From: Deltaproteobacteria bacterium
GTDB taxonomy: Bacteria > Myxococcota > Myxococcia > SLRQ01
Assembly (NCBI GenBank): GCA_007130885.1
Contig: SLRQ01000028.1
Coordinates: 1-64,000 of the forward strand
Length of the DNA: 64,000 nt
Direction of reading: 5' to 3'
The notes beneath the pieces were generated by a model that made no database searches, was not told the origin of the DNA, and saw only the letters and a list, made by a program, of their open reading frames with translations. This document shows, in pieces, positions 26,501 through 37,097 of the stretch (position 1 is its first letter; the number at the start of each line of letters is the position of its first letter). Position numbers and translations under genes: made by a program.

Positions 26501-26683
26501 GAGCGCCTAGTCGGCCTTGCGCGAGCACAGCGTCAATCAGGAGACCTAAGCTCGGCCGCCGAGACCCTCGCAATAGCCCGCGACTTGAGGCCCGATTACT
26601 GGCCGCTGAAGATGGAGGTGAGGGCCATGAGGAGGGAGACGACCGATGCCCCGCTTAGCCGGGAGATCCTGGGGCGAGGATAG
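23537..26683 (+). CDS. Membrane protein fused to a spermidine-synthase-like domain
   Basis: 1048 residues. Residues about 15-480 are membrane helices in two halves that look duplicated: GFCALAYQVSWARYLTKFLG near 30 and GAASMIYEVSWIRLLTLVLG near 260, each followed by a similar helix with A-A-G-A/A-I-G-S-A. A Rossmann domain follows at about 560-740 with VLLVGLGSGA, TTVELSPQVV and FDLIISVPSNPW. In true spermidine synthases the last box holds a catalytic Asp (D-x-x-D-P), which is absent, so polyamine synthesis is unlikely. The last 250 residues are helical and TPR-like. Such fusions are common in Myxococcota but uncharacterised. No strong ribosome site marks the start; an ATG at 23549 is an alternative. 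Confidence 0.85.
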   Translation: MLPTMSAPTQRPLPAIRWILPACLFLSGFCALAYQVSWARYLTKFLGATAPAYTIVLATFMGGLAAGAAIIGRRADRTDRPLRLYGRLELLVAALCFVFPLAMDLLGPLYLALAGPVSDVPLLRHVLRAFLAVAILAGPSILMGGTLPAATRFYVRNLNQVGAGVGRLYFVNAFGAVAGTLAAGFLLIPWLGLHGTFWLAAAINAAVGLRALQISRRLDGASACPPAGWEEEVEVDLEPPPTESTLPKWVATAALMATAASGAASMIYEVSWIRLLTLVLGGSTYAFTVMVAAFILGIAIGSALVASVRPLARGGLAVFGGFEVAVAFIVLALVPLYNRLSYFYVTLASGIPREPEAYPQFLAVGFLVCVSVMLVPTILLGATFPLAARLSARSIATLGGGVGKAYAFNTGGTLVGTIIAAHLLFPLLGLHGTIAFAAALNMAAGVLCLTGAERMRARAERRAGGRWMSPAHAGIAALLFLFGALLHAGPRLDHHILSRGMFRTLPSGFESYGQFRAWVASSTDILYYKDGAEDSVAVLDHREHLTLQVNGKPDASSEGDMPTQIGVGHIPMLLHPAPDRVLLVGLGSGATSAAILAHEQVTLTTVELSPQVVAAAKFFSPFTRDVLQDARLDLVIEDAKAYMGLSRERFDLIISVPSNPWVAGNASLFTLESFELMRSSLTEAGMVVQWFHDYEMTDDAVKTILRTFTEAFPYTRLFHTGAGRDFALIGSENPVPYDAARIESILGSNPVVRDDLERHLSISSALGVFTRNVLDDRGLRELARGGRIHRDHRPILDFQAPRGVFARAMSSLVHEADQRRLDPDEADLLITRLTGGEPLATDEQFAEVVANLPSPFHRLRGNVSRQWVATTGSAQARRFLAIELMERDQDLEALEVYRGLESTGDATLDDRFERWLLETRTTASLENEKPETMHALKKARRIADELDDGHGWARLAETGLDAGFPEIATKAWQHALSLTEENATWEKLERLVGLARAQRQSGDLSSAAETLAIARDLRPDYWPLKMEVRAMRRETTDAPLSREILGRG

Positions 26684-26726
26684 TCACGCCGCGGCCGCTT
26701 ATTGGATGACGGCCTTTTCCTGATTC

Positions 26727-27092
26727 TCAATCGTCGCCCGAGACGATTCGAAGATCGGGCCTGACCGGAGTGTCCTCATCGAGCACCTTCGCAGCCGCTT
26801 CCTCGGCCGCCCGCATTGGTGAGTTGATCCGCTCGCGAAGCTCTTTTCCGGTTCGGAACAAGACGCCTTTCTTTGGCTCCACCGGTATGACCTCGCCCGT
26901 CTTCGGATTGCGGCCCCGGTACCCCTTGTAATCCTTGACGTGAAATGCGCCGAACCCACGAATCTCTATGTTCTCTCCCCCTCGAAGGGCATCACGCATA
27001 GCCTCGAAGATCGTCTCCACAGCGATCTCCGCCTGTTTCTGCGTGACCTTCCGCTCCTCCACCAATACCTGCACTAGGTCCGACTTGAGCAT
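26727..27092 (-). CDS. HU/IHF-family DNA-bending protein
   Basis: 121 residues. The HU/IHF fold is clear: MLKSDLVQVLVEERKVTQKQAE, VETIFEAMRDALRGGENIEIRGFGAF, and the DNA-gripping arm GYRGRNPKTGEVIPVEPKK with the proline that intercalates DNA. It resembles IHF beta more than HU. A C-terminal tail of about 30 residues (AAEEAAAKVLDEDTP ...) exceeds the usual 90-100. The ATG at 27092 has GGAG six bases upstream; an in-frame codon at 27152 is not supported. It probably compacts DNA or helps sigma-54 promoters, such as those used by the activator at 58348. Confidence 0.92.
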   Translation of the reverse strand: MLKSDLVQVLVEERKVTQKQAEIAVETIFEAMRDALRGGENIEIRGFGAFHVKDYKGYRGRNPKTGEVIPVEPKKGVLFRTGKELRERINSPMRAAEEAAAKVLDEDTPVRPDLRIVSGDD

Positions 27093-27230
27093 GCCTTTCT
27101 CCCGCGACGCCTGTGCCGGGTCCGAGGAGCCATGCCGTACTACCTCGGCCAACTACTAGCCCCGGCGCAAGAGCAACGGTAGCCGAAACATCCCAGAATT
27201 GCAAACGATTTTGGGAACAGCCTTTGATGC

Positions 27231-28628
27231 TCACGGCCTTTCGGCGTTGCCGACCATTCCCTTGCGCCCCGGTGTCATCGGCTGCCGCTCACTGCCGGAT
27301 CTCTCGGCCAAGCTGGAGAGAGAGCATTCCTGGTAAATCTCCCCGGCAGCCTCTTCCGCCCTGCCGAGAACATCCTGCAGCAGAGCCTGCTGATCGTCCT
27401 GGGATAGCTCGATCGGGAGCCCCCTCCGCATGCGCATTGCCCATATGACGTCGGCAACCGTCATGCCGGACGGCGACCTGGCGGGCACCAGCCCGCTATC
27501 GCGACCGTTTCGGGAAACCTCCAATAGGAGACCCGTCGATATCAGTCGCTCCATGATATCGCGGACGAGTCGAATTGGAACGGAGAGGCGCCTTGACAGT
27601 TCCGGGGGGCTAGGGGGAGAGCCGCCGCGCTCGTAATCGCCTACGATCTCGACCATCAGCCTGGAGGCTACAATCTCCTTGAACTGCTGCCCTGCTTCTC
27701 TAACGCGTCCTTCCTGCTGAAAGGCGCTCACGTTCTGGTGAGCGAAGGTAAGCTCACAGCCTAGTAGAATCACGATCCAGATGATGTTCACCCAGATGAT
27801 GAATACCGGCACGGCCCCGAGCGAGCCGTAAACCGCATGATGTTGAAACAGATTAGTCGCTACCCAGGCATAGGCCAGCTTCGCAATCTCGAACAAGATG
27901 CCCGCAGCCACGCCACCGGCCAACGCGTGTCGAATCGAAACTTGCGTGTTGGGAATGACCGCGTAAAACAGGGTGAACGAGCCGATGGTGATGGCCATTG
28001 GAATAAGGCCAAGCGCCGCCGCGCCGATCCCCTCGCCCAGCGGAAGCCAACCGGTAATGGCGGCTGTCCCGGCCAAAGTAGCCGCCAAGAGAATCGGGCC
28101 CACCGTCATTAGGCACCAGTACACGACGAAGCGGTTTAGCAGAGGCCTTCCGCGCTTGATGCCCCATATCTTGTTGAAAGACTGCTCCATCGAGCCGAGC
28201 AGCCCAATCGCCGCGATGATGAGTATGGCGGTACCGACACCCCCCACTGCGCCGGCATGAACCTGATCTATGAACCTGTTGAGCCAAGCTATCGCCTCCT
28301 CCTGGGAGCCCACGGCCAAGTTTTCATAGATGAACGGTTCGACCTTCGCGCGAAGATCCTCGACCCCACCCAGCGCCTGGAAAACCCAAAAAACGACAGC
28401 CAAGAAGGGCACGACCGACAGCAACGTGATCAGAGAAAGACTTGCCGCGCGAAGCCTTATCTCATCCTGGCGCATGCCCCTGACAGCGAGCATCAGCACC
28501 TGAAGCTGGCGATACAAAACTCTTCGCGGGCCCGTGTAGTGACGGTAGTCCAGCTCCCAAATGCCGCGCCGCAAGAAGCGGACGAGGCGCGACAGCTCGC
28601 TGAATCCGCCGCTTTGGTCCCTGGTCAT
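27231..28628 (-). CDS. YihY/BrkB family membrane protein
   Basis: 465 residues. Six membrane helices lie between about residues 60 and 310, with the family patterns RAASLSLITLLSVVPFLAVVF, IWGIKRGRPLLNRFVVYW, and FHHAVYGSLG-like NLFQHHAVYGSLGAVPVFIIWVNIIW. The C-terminal 130 residues are soluble and contain a winged-helix-like part (LSRRLSVPIRLVRDIMERLISTGLL), a fusion often seen in this family. Function is unknown; older annotation as RNase BN is wrong. It starts 6 bases after the RNase E/G stop, so it is co-transcribed. Confidence 0.9.
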   Translation of the reverse strand: MTRDQSGGFSELSRLVRFLRRGIWELDYRHYTGPRRVLYRQLQVLMLAVRGMRQDEIRLRAASLSLITLLSVVPFLAVVFWVFQALGGVEDLRAKVEPFIYENLAVGSQEEAIAWLNRFIDQVHAGAVGGVGTAILIIAAIGLLGSMEQSFNKIWGIKRGRPLLNRFVVYWCLMTVGPILLAATLAGTAAITGWLPLGEGIGAAALGLIPMAITIGSFTLFYAVIPNTQVSIRHALAGGVAAGILFEIAKLAYAWVATNLFQHHAVYGSLGAVPVFIIWVNIIWIVILLGCELTFAHQNVSAFQQEGRVREAGQQFKEIVASRLMVEIVGDYERGGSPPSPPELSRRLSVPIRLVRDIMERLISTGLLLEVSRNGRDSGLVPARSPSGMTVADVIWAMRMRRGLPIELSQDDQQALLQDVLGRAEEAAGEIYQECSLSSLAERSGSERQPMTPGRKGMVGNAERP

Positions 28629-28634
28629 GAGGGC

Positions 28635-31172
28635 CTAGTCCCGCTCGCCGGCCTCGGATCGCTCGGCTTCCGAGGTCCGAGAGGTCCCACTGTCTTCACC
28701 GTCGCTCTTGGAACGACCGTTGCCGCCGGCCTCGCGCCCGCTGTCTCTTCGGCCACGTCCTCTGCGCCTGCGACGCCTGCGGCTCGAGCCCGCTGGAGCG
28801 GACCGACCGCCGCTCTTGGAGCCCTGCTCCGCACTGGACTTGGCCTGGCCCGCTGAAGCTCGACCGCCGGCGGCTTCGGCGGCTTTCTCCTCCTCGCCGC
28901 CAGCGACACCGCCGCTCAGCATTACCGAAGCCCCGGTCTCGTCGCTCTTTGCGTACAAATCGTACTGCTCACGGTGGTAACCCTCCTGGGCCTTCATCAC
29001 CAGCTTCTTTCCAGTCTGCTCCATGGTGTACCGAAGAGCGTCTCTCTCGACGGTGGTAAGCAGAGCCGAAACCTCCGGATTGCAGTTGACGAAGAGAGTG
29101 CCCTCTTTTCTGTGCACGGCCTCTCGCATGACATCGCGCAAAACCTCGTACGCTACGGTTGTCACCGTCTTGACAAGGCCCCGACCATCACAGTACGGGC
29201 ACGGCTCGTTCATCATCCTGGTCAAGGACTCCCTCACCCGCTTGCGAGTCATCTCGACGAGGCCGAACTCGCTGATCTTGAGAATGTTGGTCTTGGCCTT
29301 GTCCTTTCGCAGGGCCTCCTCCAGAGCTCGATAAACCTTTTCTCTGTTGGCGGCGCTTTCCATGTCTATGAAGTCCAGAATGATTATGCCGCCCATGTTT
29401 CGAAGGCGAAGCTGATAGACCACTTCTTCGGCAGCCTCGATGTTGATCTTGGTAATCGTCTCCTCGAGGCTCTTCTTGCCGATGTATCGGCCGGAGTTTA
29501 CATCTATCGCCGCAAGCGCCTCGGCCTGGTCGACTATCAGGTAGCCCCCGCTCTTGAGCCACACCTTCCGCTGCTGCGCGCGGCGAATCTCGTCCTCTAT
29601 CCCATAAGCATCGAAGATGGGCTCGTTTCCCTTGTAGTGCTCGACCTTGTCCTTGAGCGACGGCATGTGCACTTCCATGAACTCCAGGACCCGGCGGTAC
29701 TCCTTCTCATCATCGATGATGAGGCGCTCTACCTCCTCACCGAAGAGATCGCGGGTGGCGCGGAGAATCAGGTCGAGATCGGGATGTAGAAGCGCCGGAG
29801 CGCTGATCCGTTCCTTTCGCTTGTTGATGTCCGCCCAAAGGTGGAGCAGGAAACGCGCATCAGCCACGAGCTTGTCTCGATCCACGCCATCCGCCACGGT
29901 ACGCACTATGAACCCGGTGCCGGGCGGCCTTATCTCTTCTATGATCTTCCTTAGCCGCCGCCGCTCCTTATCGGAAACAATGCGCCTGCTTATGCCCACA
30001 TGATCCACCGTCGGCATGAAGACGAGATGCCTGCCCGGAAGCGAAACGTGGGTCGTAACGCGGGCACCCTTACTTCCGATCGGAGCCTTGGCTACTTGAA
30101 CGACTATTTCGTCGCGGTCTTTTATAAGGTCCTGTATCTCCGCATGCCTCGCGGCCTTACGGGCGCGCTCCTTGCGAGCCTCGACCTGCTCCGCACGTCC
30201 GTACGTACGGCTACGCTTTTTGGCCCGCCGGCGCGGACGGCTAGGCCTGTCCTCGCGCTCTTCCGGGCCGCCCTCGCCCTCGGAAGGCCCGTTTTCATCC
30301 TTGGGCTCGACATCATCACAGGCCTCGCTTCGTTCGCTCGGCTCCTGCGGCGATTCGCTCTCGCGCTGACTCTCCTCGCCCTTTACCTCTATAAGACCTC
30401 CGCCGCCGTTGCCGGCGTCACACTCTTCAGCCCCTTGGTCTTCTCCGGTATTTTCGTTCGATTCACCGCTGTTATCGTCACCTTCTTCGGCACCGCCAAC
30501 ATCGCCTGCTTCCTCGCCGGAATCGTTCTCATCCCCGGAACCCTGCGCCTCCTCATCCGCGCGGGTTTCATCGTCGCCGGCGTCTTCACCATTTCCATCG
30601 CCGTCACCGTCGCCAACGTCTTCTTCATCCCCCTCATCCGGATTGTCCCCTGACTGGACGCTTTCCGGGTCTTCCCCGTTTAGATCATCGCTTTCAGATG
30701 CACCGGAGCCGGCCGCATCCGCAATATCGTGGTGCTCCTGCTTCGGCGCCGATACCTCTTCATCTCCAGCCTGTTCCGGAATGCTTTGTTGACGAGGATG
30801 GAAAGACTCGTCATCGGACATCAACGATTCGGGCTCACCGTCATATGCCGCTTCGATGTCCTCGCCTACATCCTCATCCGCCAAATGCGGAGCAATGCCC
30901 CATTCGCCCTCGGCGAGATCGTACACCTCATCACTGAAGCTTGGATCGTACGAGACGTCGTTTACGTAAAGGAAGCCGGCCTTATCGATCCCCAAATCCA
31001 CAAAGGCGGCCTGCATCCCGGGTAGCACCCTCGAGACTCTGGCTTTGTAGATATTGCCGACTATTCCTTTTTCGCGCTTACGCTCCGCGTAGTATTCCGC
31101 AATGGTGCCGTCCTCTACTAAGGCGACACGGGTCTCGAAGCTGGTGGCATTGATGACCAGGATGTTGCCCAT
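28635..31172 (-). CDS. rng: Ribonuclease E/G family endoribonuclease with large acidic insert
   Basis: 845 residues from the ATG at 31172 (MGNILVINATSFETRVALVE), the conserved start; the further upstream frame is not conserved in type. It cleaves single-stranded RNA in rRNA maturation and mRNA decay. The S1 domain begins normally (GNIYKARVSRVLPGMQAAFVDLG) but after FLYVNDVS at about residue 74 it is interrupted by roughly 265 residues, mostly Asp, Glu, Gly and Ser, ending in a basic R-P-R-R-R-A-K-K-R patch, before resuming at DEIVVQVAKAPIGSKGARVT. Catalytic aspartates are in AIDVNSG (D557) and LDFIDM (D600); the zinc-link is C658-P-Y-C661. The C-terminal tail is rich in Arg and Gly. Confidence 0.95.
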   Translation of the reverse strand: MGNILVINATSFETRVALVEDGTIAEYYAERKREKGIVGNIYKARVSRVLPGMQAAFVDLGIDKAGFLYVNDVSYDPSFSDEVYDLAEGEWGIAPHLADEDVGEDIEAAYDGEPESLMSDDESFHPRQQSIPEQAGDEEVSAPKQEHHDIADAAGSGASESDDLNGEDPESVQSGDNPDEGDEEDVGDGDGDGNGEDAGDDETRADEEAQGSGDENDSGEEAGDVGGAEEGDDNSGESNENTGEDQGAEECDAGNGGGGLIEVKGEESQRESESPQEPSERSEACDDVEPKDENGPSEGEGGPEEREDRPSRPRRRAKKRSRTYGRAEQVEARKERARKAARHAEIQDLIKDRDEIVVQVAKAPIGSKGARVTTHVSLPGRHLVFMPTVDHVGISRRIVSDKERRRLRKIIEEIRPPGTGFIVRTVADGVDRDKLVADARFLLHLWADINKRKERISAPALLHPDLDLILRATRDLFGEEVERLIIDDEKEYRRVLEFMEVHMPSLKDKVEHYKGNEPIFDAYGIEDEIRRAQQRKVWLKSGGYLIVDQAEALAAIDVNSGRYIGKKSLEETITKINIEAAEEVVYQLRLRNMGGIIILDFIDMESAANREKVYRALEEALRKDKAKTNILKISEFGLVEMTRKRVRESLTRMMNEPCPYCDGRGLVKTVTTVAYEVLRDVMREAVHRKEGTLFVNCNPEVSALLTTVERDALRYTMEQTGKKLVMKAQEGYHREQYDLYAKSDETGASVMLSGGVAGGEEEKAAEAAGGRASAGQAKSSAEQGSKSGGRSAPAGSSRRRRRRRGRGRRDSGREAGGNGRSKSDGEDSGTSRTSEAERSEAGERD

Positions 31173-31445
31173 CGGTCTTGAACTCCAACGCCGCGGCCCT
31201 CGGGGGTACCGCGGTGCGGTAACCCGGGCCTCCATCCCACCCAATCCGCTTTCGAAAACTCGCTAATGTTCGGAGCGAATGAAACTGAGAAATTGAAGGC
31301 ACGGGCGGTCTCTCGAGGTATGAGCGGCGGCATATCTTGGTCAGGGCGCGAATCAGCGCGCCGCTGCACCCCCGCCGCCACGGCATGGGGCCTCGCTCGC
31401 CACCAATGGCGGCAAGTCGGCTCGTTAGGTTCGAGAGAACGGTGT

Positions 31446-31478
31446 GAAAAAATAATCGACACGAGTAACCCGGTGTCG
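31446..31478 (-). terminator. Intrinsic terminator candidate, minus strand
   Basis: Stem CGACAC/GTGTCG with a 10-base loop is followed by ATTATTTTTT when read on the minus strand. It could end transcripts from the membrane protein gene at 31769 or from a small RNA that begins near 31670. Confidence 0.5.
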
Positions 31479-31665
31479 CTAGTCCGCGAATAATTCTGTG
31501 ATCTCTTTCGGCCTCCCCGCCTTGCCCCCAACTAACGGCCGGCTCTTCCAACAGCACCTTCGAGACTTGCTCGATACGGCACCCCAAACTCTTCGACGGG
31601 CACCTGACGCTTCCGACCGTCTTTGAGCGCTCGCGGGCATACACCGAGGCCTATCTTTGCATCGA

Positions 31666-31680
31666 GTCGTATCATACGAC
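31666..31680. promoter_or_regulatory. 15-base palindrome, possible operator
   Basis: GTCGTATCATACGAC has perfect 7-base arms around one base. On the minus strand it contains TATGAT, which could be a -10 box for an RNA ending at the 31446 terminator, though no good -35 is visible. Confidence 0.3.
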
Positions 31681-31768
31681 ACGAGGTCGTGCAAGGCGGA
31701 CCTGCCGCCATCCATCTTCCGGAATAACGGCCGGCGCCGGCCAGGATTCCCGTCAGCCGTTCGATTAT

Positions 31769-32392
31769 TTAGAGACCAGCCTCGCCGCCCGCAGATCTCC
31801 CCTGTCGGCGTTGCCCATCCGCGAGTCTCTCGCTGTCTCGGAGCCGGACCGATCTTTCGGCTCCCTCTCCGATCTCCACGCGCGGCTCATCTTCCCCGAC
31901 CTCTTTCTTTTCGGCGGCGGCTTCCTCGCCCTCGCCGAGCTTGTCACCCGAGACGGTTAGATACCGAAGCACATCCACCAGCAGCACTCCAGCGCTGGTG
32001 ACGGCATGCTGGTCACCCTCATTGGCCCCGACGAGCTTTGCCACCGCCACGAAGGGTGTCAGACCTTCCCTTTCCAACGCCCGGTCAGTCTGCCCGCCCC
32101 AGACCACGAAAAGCAGAAACGCCATGGATACGTTGACGGCCGCGAAAAGACGCGGTCCCTGAAAACGCAGCAATCTTGCCACCAACCAAGGGACGACCAT
32201 CGCCGCCAAAAAGGCCGCCGGCAACATGACCCAGCAAAACGGCACCAACGTTCCAACGAAGCTGGCATACACGGGCACCAGGATTGCTACAGAGATAATC
32301 GCCATCGCCACCGACGCGGCTCCGTAGTTCCGTCGCTTGCGGGTGAAAACCCTCTCTTGCGGCTTTATCAGGTGGTTTGTGGGCAGAGGCAC
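31769..32392 (-). CDS. Hypothetical membrane protein with charged C-terminal tail
   Basis: 207 residues, not recognised. Three hydrophobic stretches lie at about residues 27-46, 48-70 and 82-98 (SVAMAIISVAILVPVYASFV; VMLPAAFLAAMVVPWLV; AAVNVSMAFLLFVVW). A soluble part follows, ending in an acidic then mixed-charge tail (GEGEEAAAEKKEVGEDEPR). The GTG start at 32392 has AGGAAG six bases before it, which supports translation. The opposite strand also has open frames, but none with such features. It lies alone between the sRNA region and the RNase leader. Confidence 0.6.
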   Translation of the reverse strand: MPLPTNHLIKPQERVFTRKRRNYGAASVAMAIISVAILVPVYASFVGTLVPFCWVMLPAAFLAAMVVPWLVARLLRFQGPRLFAAVNVSMAFLLFVVWGGQTDRALEREGLTPFVAVAKLVGANEGDQHAVTSAGVLLVDVLRYLTVSGDKLGEGEEAAAEKKEVGEDEPRVEIGEGAERSVRLRDSERLADGQRRQGRSAGGEAGL

Positions 32393-32657
32393 GGGGACTT
32401 CCTATTGGCCGTCTAACGGACAAGCGGCAATACTTTAGATATTTTCGGCTCTCCACTCTGAGATCTACCACACGCCAAACGAAGCCTACAACACGTAATG
32501 CCGATAAGATGACAAATTCCTAACAATACCGGACATCCGTGTCGCGATTCCGGACCGCCGGCATCGACCCAGCCCGCGGCAAAGTTCTCTAAAAATGCGT
32601 AAACGGCTGTTCTTACTGGCAGCCACCCGGAATCGCTTCGTTGGCACATCAGTTGCT

Positions 32658-32663
32658 TATAAT
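32658..32663 (+). promoter_or_regulatory. -10 box of the candidate small RNA
   Basis: A perfect TATAAT lies 7-8 bases before the proposed RNA start. No good -35 hexamer is seen at 16-18 bases upstream. Confidence 0.4.
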
Positions 32664-32669
32664 GCGGGT

Positions 32670-32811
32670 AAGGTCAGAGGGTGTCGAGTGGAGAGACGGT
32701 CCCCGCCATGCAACCGCGGCTTCGCTCCTCGCCCAGGGGTTCCTGATTCCCGAGTAAGGAACCCACACACCGCAGGGTCCGAAGCCCCATCCTTCGGACC
32801 CTGTTTTTTTT
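32670..32811 (+). ncRNA. Candidate small RNA, unknown class
   Basis: An approximately 140-base transcript bounded by TATAAT and a strong terminator, with no gene downstream on the same strand. It can fold into a three-way junction: GGTGT (32680-32684) with ACACC (32767-32771); CGAG-TG-GAG (32685-32693) with CTC-CTCG (32725-32731); and GGGTTCCT (32737-32744) with AGGAACCC (32757-32764). It does not show the SRP core, and I could not match it to 6S RNA or a known riboswitch. Confidence 0.55.
32774..32811 (+). terminator. Strong intrinsic terminator of the small RNA
   Basis: An 11-base perfect stem, AGGGTCCGAAG with CTTCGGACCCT, and a 7-base loop are followed by G and eight T. The T tract touches the stop codon of acyP on the other strand. 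It works on the plus strand only. Confidence 0.9.
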
Positions 32812-33120
32812 CTAGTAAGCTACTCTGAATGGCCCCAAATCTCCCGCGCTCTGTCGCCATTCGACGCTGACGTCGTCCACCCGCGACGCAGGCGGACCTT
32901 GCCGGCACCAGGCGATGAATTCCTCCACCGCCTCCGGAGCCCCTTCGGCGACCGCTTCCACCCGTCCGTCGGGAAGGTTACGCACCCAACCCGCTAGCCC
33001 CAGGCTCAAAGCCTTCTCCGCGGCATGGGCCCGGAAAAAAACTCCCTGCACTCGCCCTGTGACCCAAAGGTGAGCCCGCCGGCCGTCTCCGCCACCACCG
33101 GTGTGGGTACCGCTTGTCAT
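32812..33120 (-). CDS. acyP: Acylphosphatase
   Basis: 102 residues. Acylphosphatase hydrolyses the carboxyl-phosphate bond of small acylphosphates. The catalytic arginine is in TGRVQGVFFRAHA and the catalytic asparagine in GWVRNLPDGRVEAVAEG, both intact, on the common alpha/beta plait. The N-terminal dozen residues are a Gly-rich extension. The ATG at 33120 has GGAGG six bases upstream, while an ATG at 33123 overlaps the ligA stop, so the two genes are translationally linked. Confidence 0.92.
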   Translation of the reverse strand: MTSGTHTGGGGDGRRAHLWVTGRVQGVFFRAHAAEKALSLGLAGWVRNLPDGRVEAVAEGAPEAVEEFIAWCRQGPPASRVDDVSVEWRQSAGDLGPFRVAY

Positions 33121-33122
33121 CA

Positions 33123-35981
<2,859 letters not shown>

Positions 35982-35985
<4 letters not shown>

Positions 35986-36248
35986 CGAAGATGCTCCTCC
36001 TCGCTCGTTTCCCTGTAACTCGCTATAGTCAGGTTGTTCACCAAACCGACGCTCTCCGGCAGAACCTCCCTGGATATCTGCTCCGCCGTTTCCCGGCGCT
36101 TCTCGGAGGCGACTTCACCAAGTAGGAACACTTTTCCGGCGGTCACCGTCACCTGAATGTCCAGCTCGTTCAACCGGGGATCTTCGGCCAGCGCTTTTCG
36201 AACGCGGGCGGCAAGATAGCTCTTCTCTACAGAAATCTCACGTTTCAT
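35982..36248 (-). CDS. BON-domain protein
   Basis: 88 residues, nearly all one BON domain: VRKALAEDPRLNELDIQVTVTAGKVFLLGEVASEKRRETAEQISREVL ... VNNLTI in outline, with the conserved G-x-V-x-L-x-G-x-V core. BON domains usually bind phospholipid membranes in the periplasm, but there is no signal peptide here, so this copy may be cytosolic. It is translationally coupled to the phosphoesterase. The family's general pattern is recognised with confidence, its job is not. Confidence 0.85.
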
Positions 36249-36267
36249 GGCAATCGAAGGGAGTCGA

Positions 36268-36969
36268 TCAGCTACTGTATAGCTGGTTGAACAAGGTTCT
36301 TATGACGCGGTTGGGCACGTATAGATCCACCGAGTGGGCGTAAGTCAAAAGAGAGAGAACGCGCCTCGGCGCTCGTTGTGCCCGCCGGAGAAGGTACTCC
36401 CAGTCCAGGTTCGTTCCCGCAATGACACCCAGGGCATCGTGCCAGTGGTGTGGTCCGGCTTCGTCGTGCACGACCGCCTTTAGGACCAGCAGATCCTCCG
36501 GAGGGATGAAACGAACTTTTCTACCCTGAAAATTGCCGGCCACAGCCCGATCCATCATCTCCTGGTCAAAGTAGAAGTCGCCTTTCGACTTGAAGATCAC
36601 GTCGACCATCACGTGCCGCTTGAACCCTTTGAACAACCAGGTGATGTCGGTACGCTCCGTCCTGAAACCTGCTCGCTTCAATGACTCCAAGGCTCGCACC
36701 GCGTCCGCCGGCCGAACGAACAAGTCTATGTCATGGGTCCATCTAGGGCGTCCAAAACCGCTGGACGCTATGCCGCCGATCACGGCGTAGGGGATACCCT
36801 CTTGCTCGAAGGCCTGCACTGCCTCCTCTAGCACCTCCACGAAGGCGTCATGGTCGTTACCGACCGTCTCGGCCTTCATGAAAGCTTCACCGCGGGGCAG
36901 GCCGTCGTTGCTGCTCTGGGAGGCATCCGCGCGGCCTTCGCGCGGGCCCCGGTGGTTCGCATCACCCAT
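36268..36969 (-). CDS. Nucleotidyltransferase-fold protein
   Basis: 233 residues from the ATG at 36969, which has GGAGG four bases upstream; an ATG at 36879 is the other candidate and the frame upstream of 36969 is Arg/Pro-rich noise overlapping the divergent gene. The fold is marked by PYAVIGGIASSGFGRPRWTHDIDLFV, with the G-G and D-x-D metal ligands, then VMVDVIF as the third acidic position, and a helical C-terminus (VLSLLTYAHSVDLYVPNRVIRTLF). It resembles the AbiEii/MNT-type nucleotidyltransferases of antitoxin-toxin systems and stand-alone enzymes, but no HEPN or AbiEi partner is present. The substrate is unknown. Confidence 0.8.
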   Translation of the reverse strand: MGDANHRGPREGRADASQSSNDGLPRGEAFMKAETVGNDHDAFVEVLEEAVQAFEQEGIPYAVIGGIASSGFGRPRWTHDIDLFVRPADAVRALESLKRAGFRTERTDITWLFKGFKRHVMVDVIFKSKGDFYFDQEMMDRAVAGNFQGRKVRFIPPEDLLVLKAVVHDEAGPHHWHDALGVIAGTNLDWEYLLRRAQRAPRRVLSLLTYAHSVDLYVPNRVIRTLFNQLYSS

Positions 36970-37097
36970 ATGCCCTCCGAAGAACCCTTGCCTTGGAATA
37001 GGCACACCCGCGTTCCTCTTCAATACGCCAAAGGGTCGGCTTTGGGAGGGAATGAACACTGGCGCCGGCAGTCGCTGAGGCGTATACCGGCGTTGTA

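Larger units (their letters stand above)
31173..31768. other. 596-base intergenic region upstream of the RNase gene
   Basis: No convincing gene. It contains a minus-strand terminator-like hairpin (31446-31478) and a 15-base palindrome (31666-31680). Between them the minus strand can form a GGCCTC/GAGGCC long-range stem and smaller hairpins, so an untranslated RNA is possible. Open frames here show no recognisable protein features. Confidence 0.5.
32393..32811. other. 419-base region holding a candidate small RNA
   Basis: The left half (32393-32657) shows no gene or clear signal beyond being the upstream region of the divergent membrane protein. The right half holds a promoter -10 box, a structured RNA and a strong terminator, annotated separately. 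Confidence 0.6.

Noticed and set aside
23537..26683. Functional spermidine synthase
   Set aside because: The catalytic Asp box is missing and the protein is mostly membrane-embedded.
28974..29789. 271-codon plus-strand frame
   Set aside because: It lies wholly inside the conserved catalytic region of the RNase gene on the other strand and has no recognisable motifs.
30000..30653. Long plus-strand open frames opposite the RNase acidic insert
   Set aside because: They are the complement of Asp/Glu/Gly codons and give low-complexity hydrophobic translations; the minus strand encodes a recognisable RNase on both sides.
32670..32811. Riboswitch rather than independent small RNA
   Set aside because: No gene follows on the same strand; the next gene is on the opposite strand and abuts the T tract.
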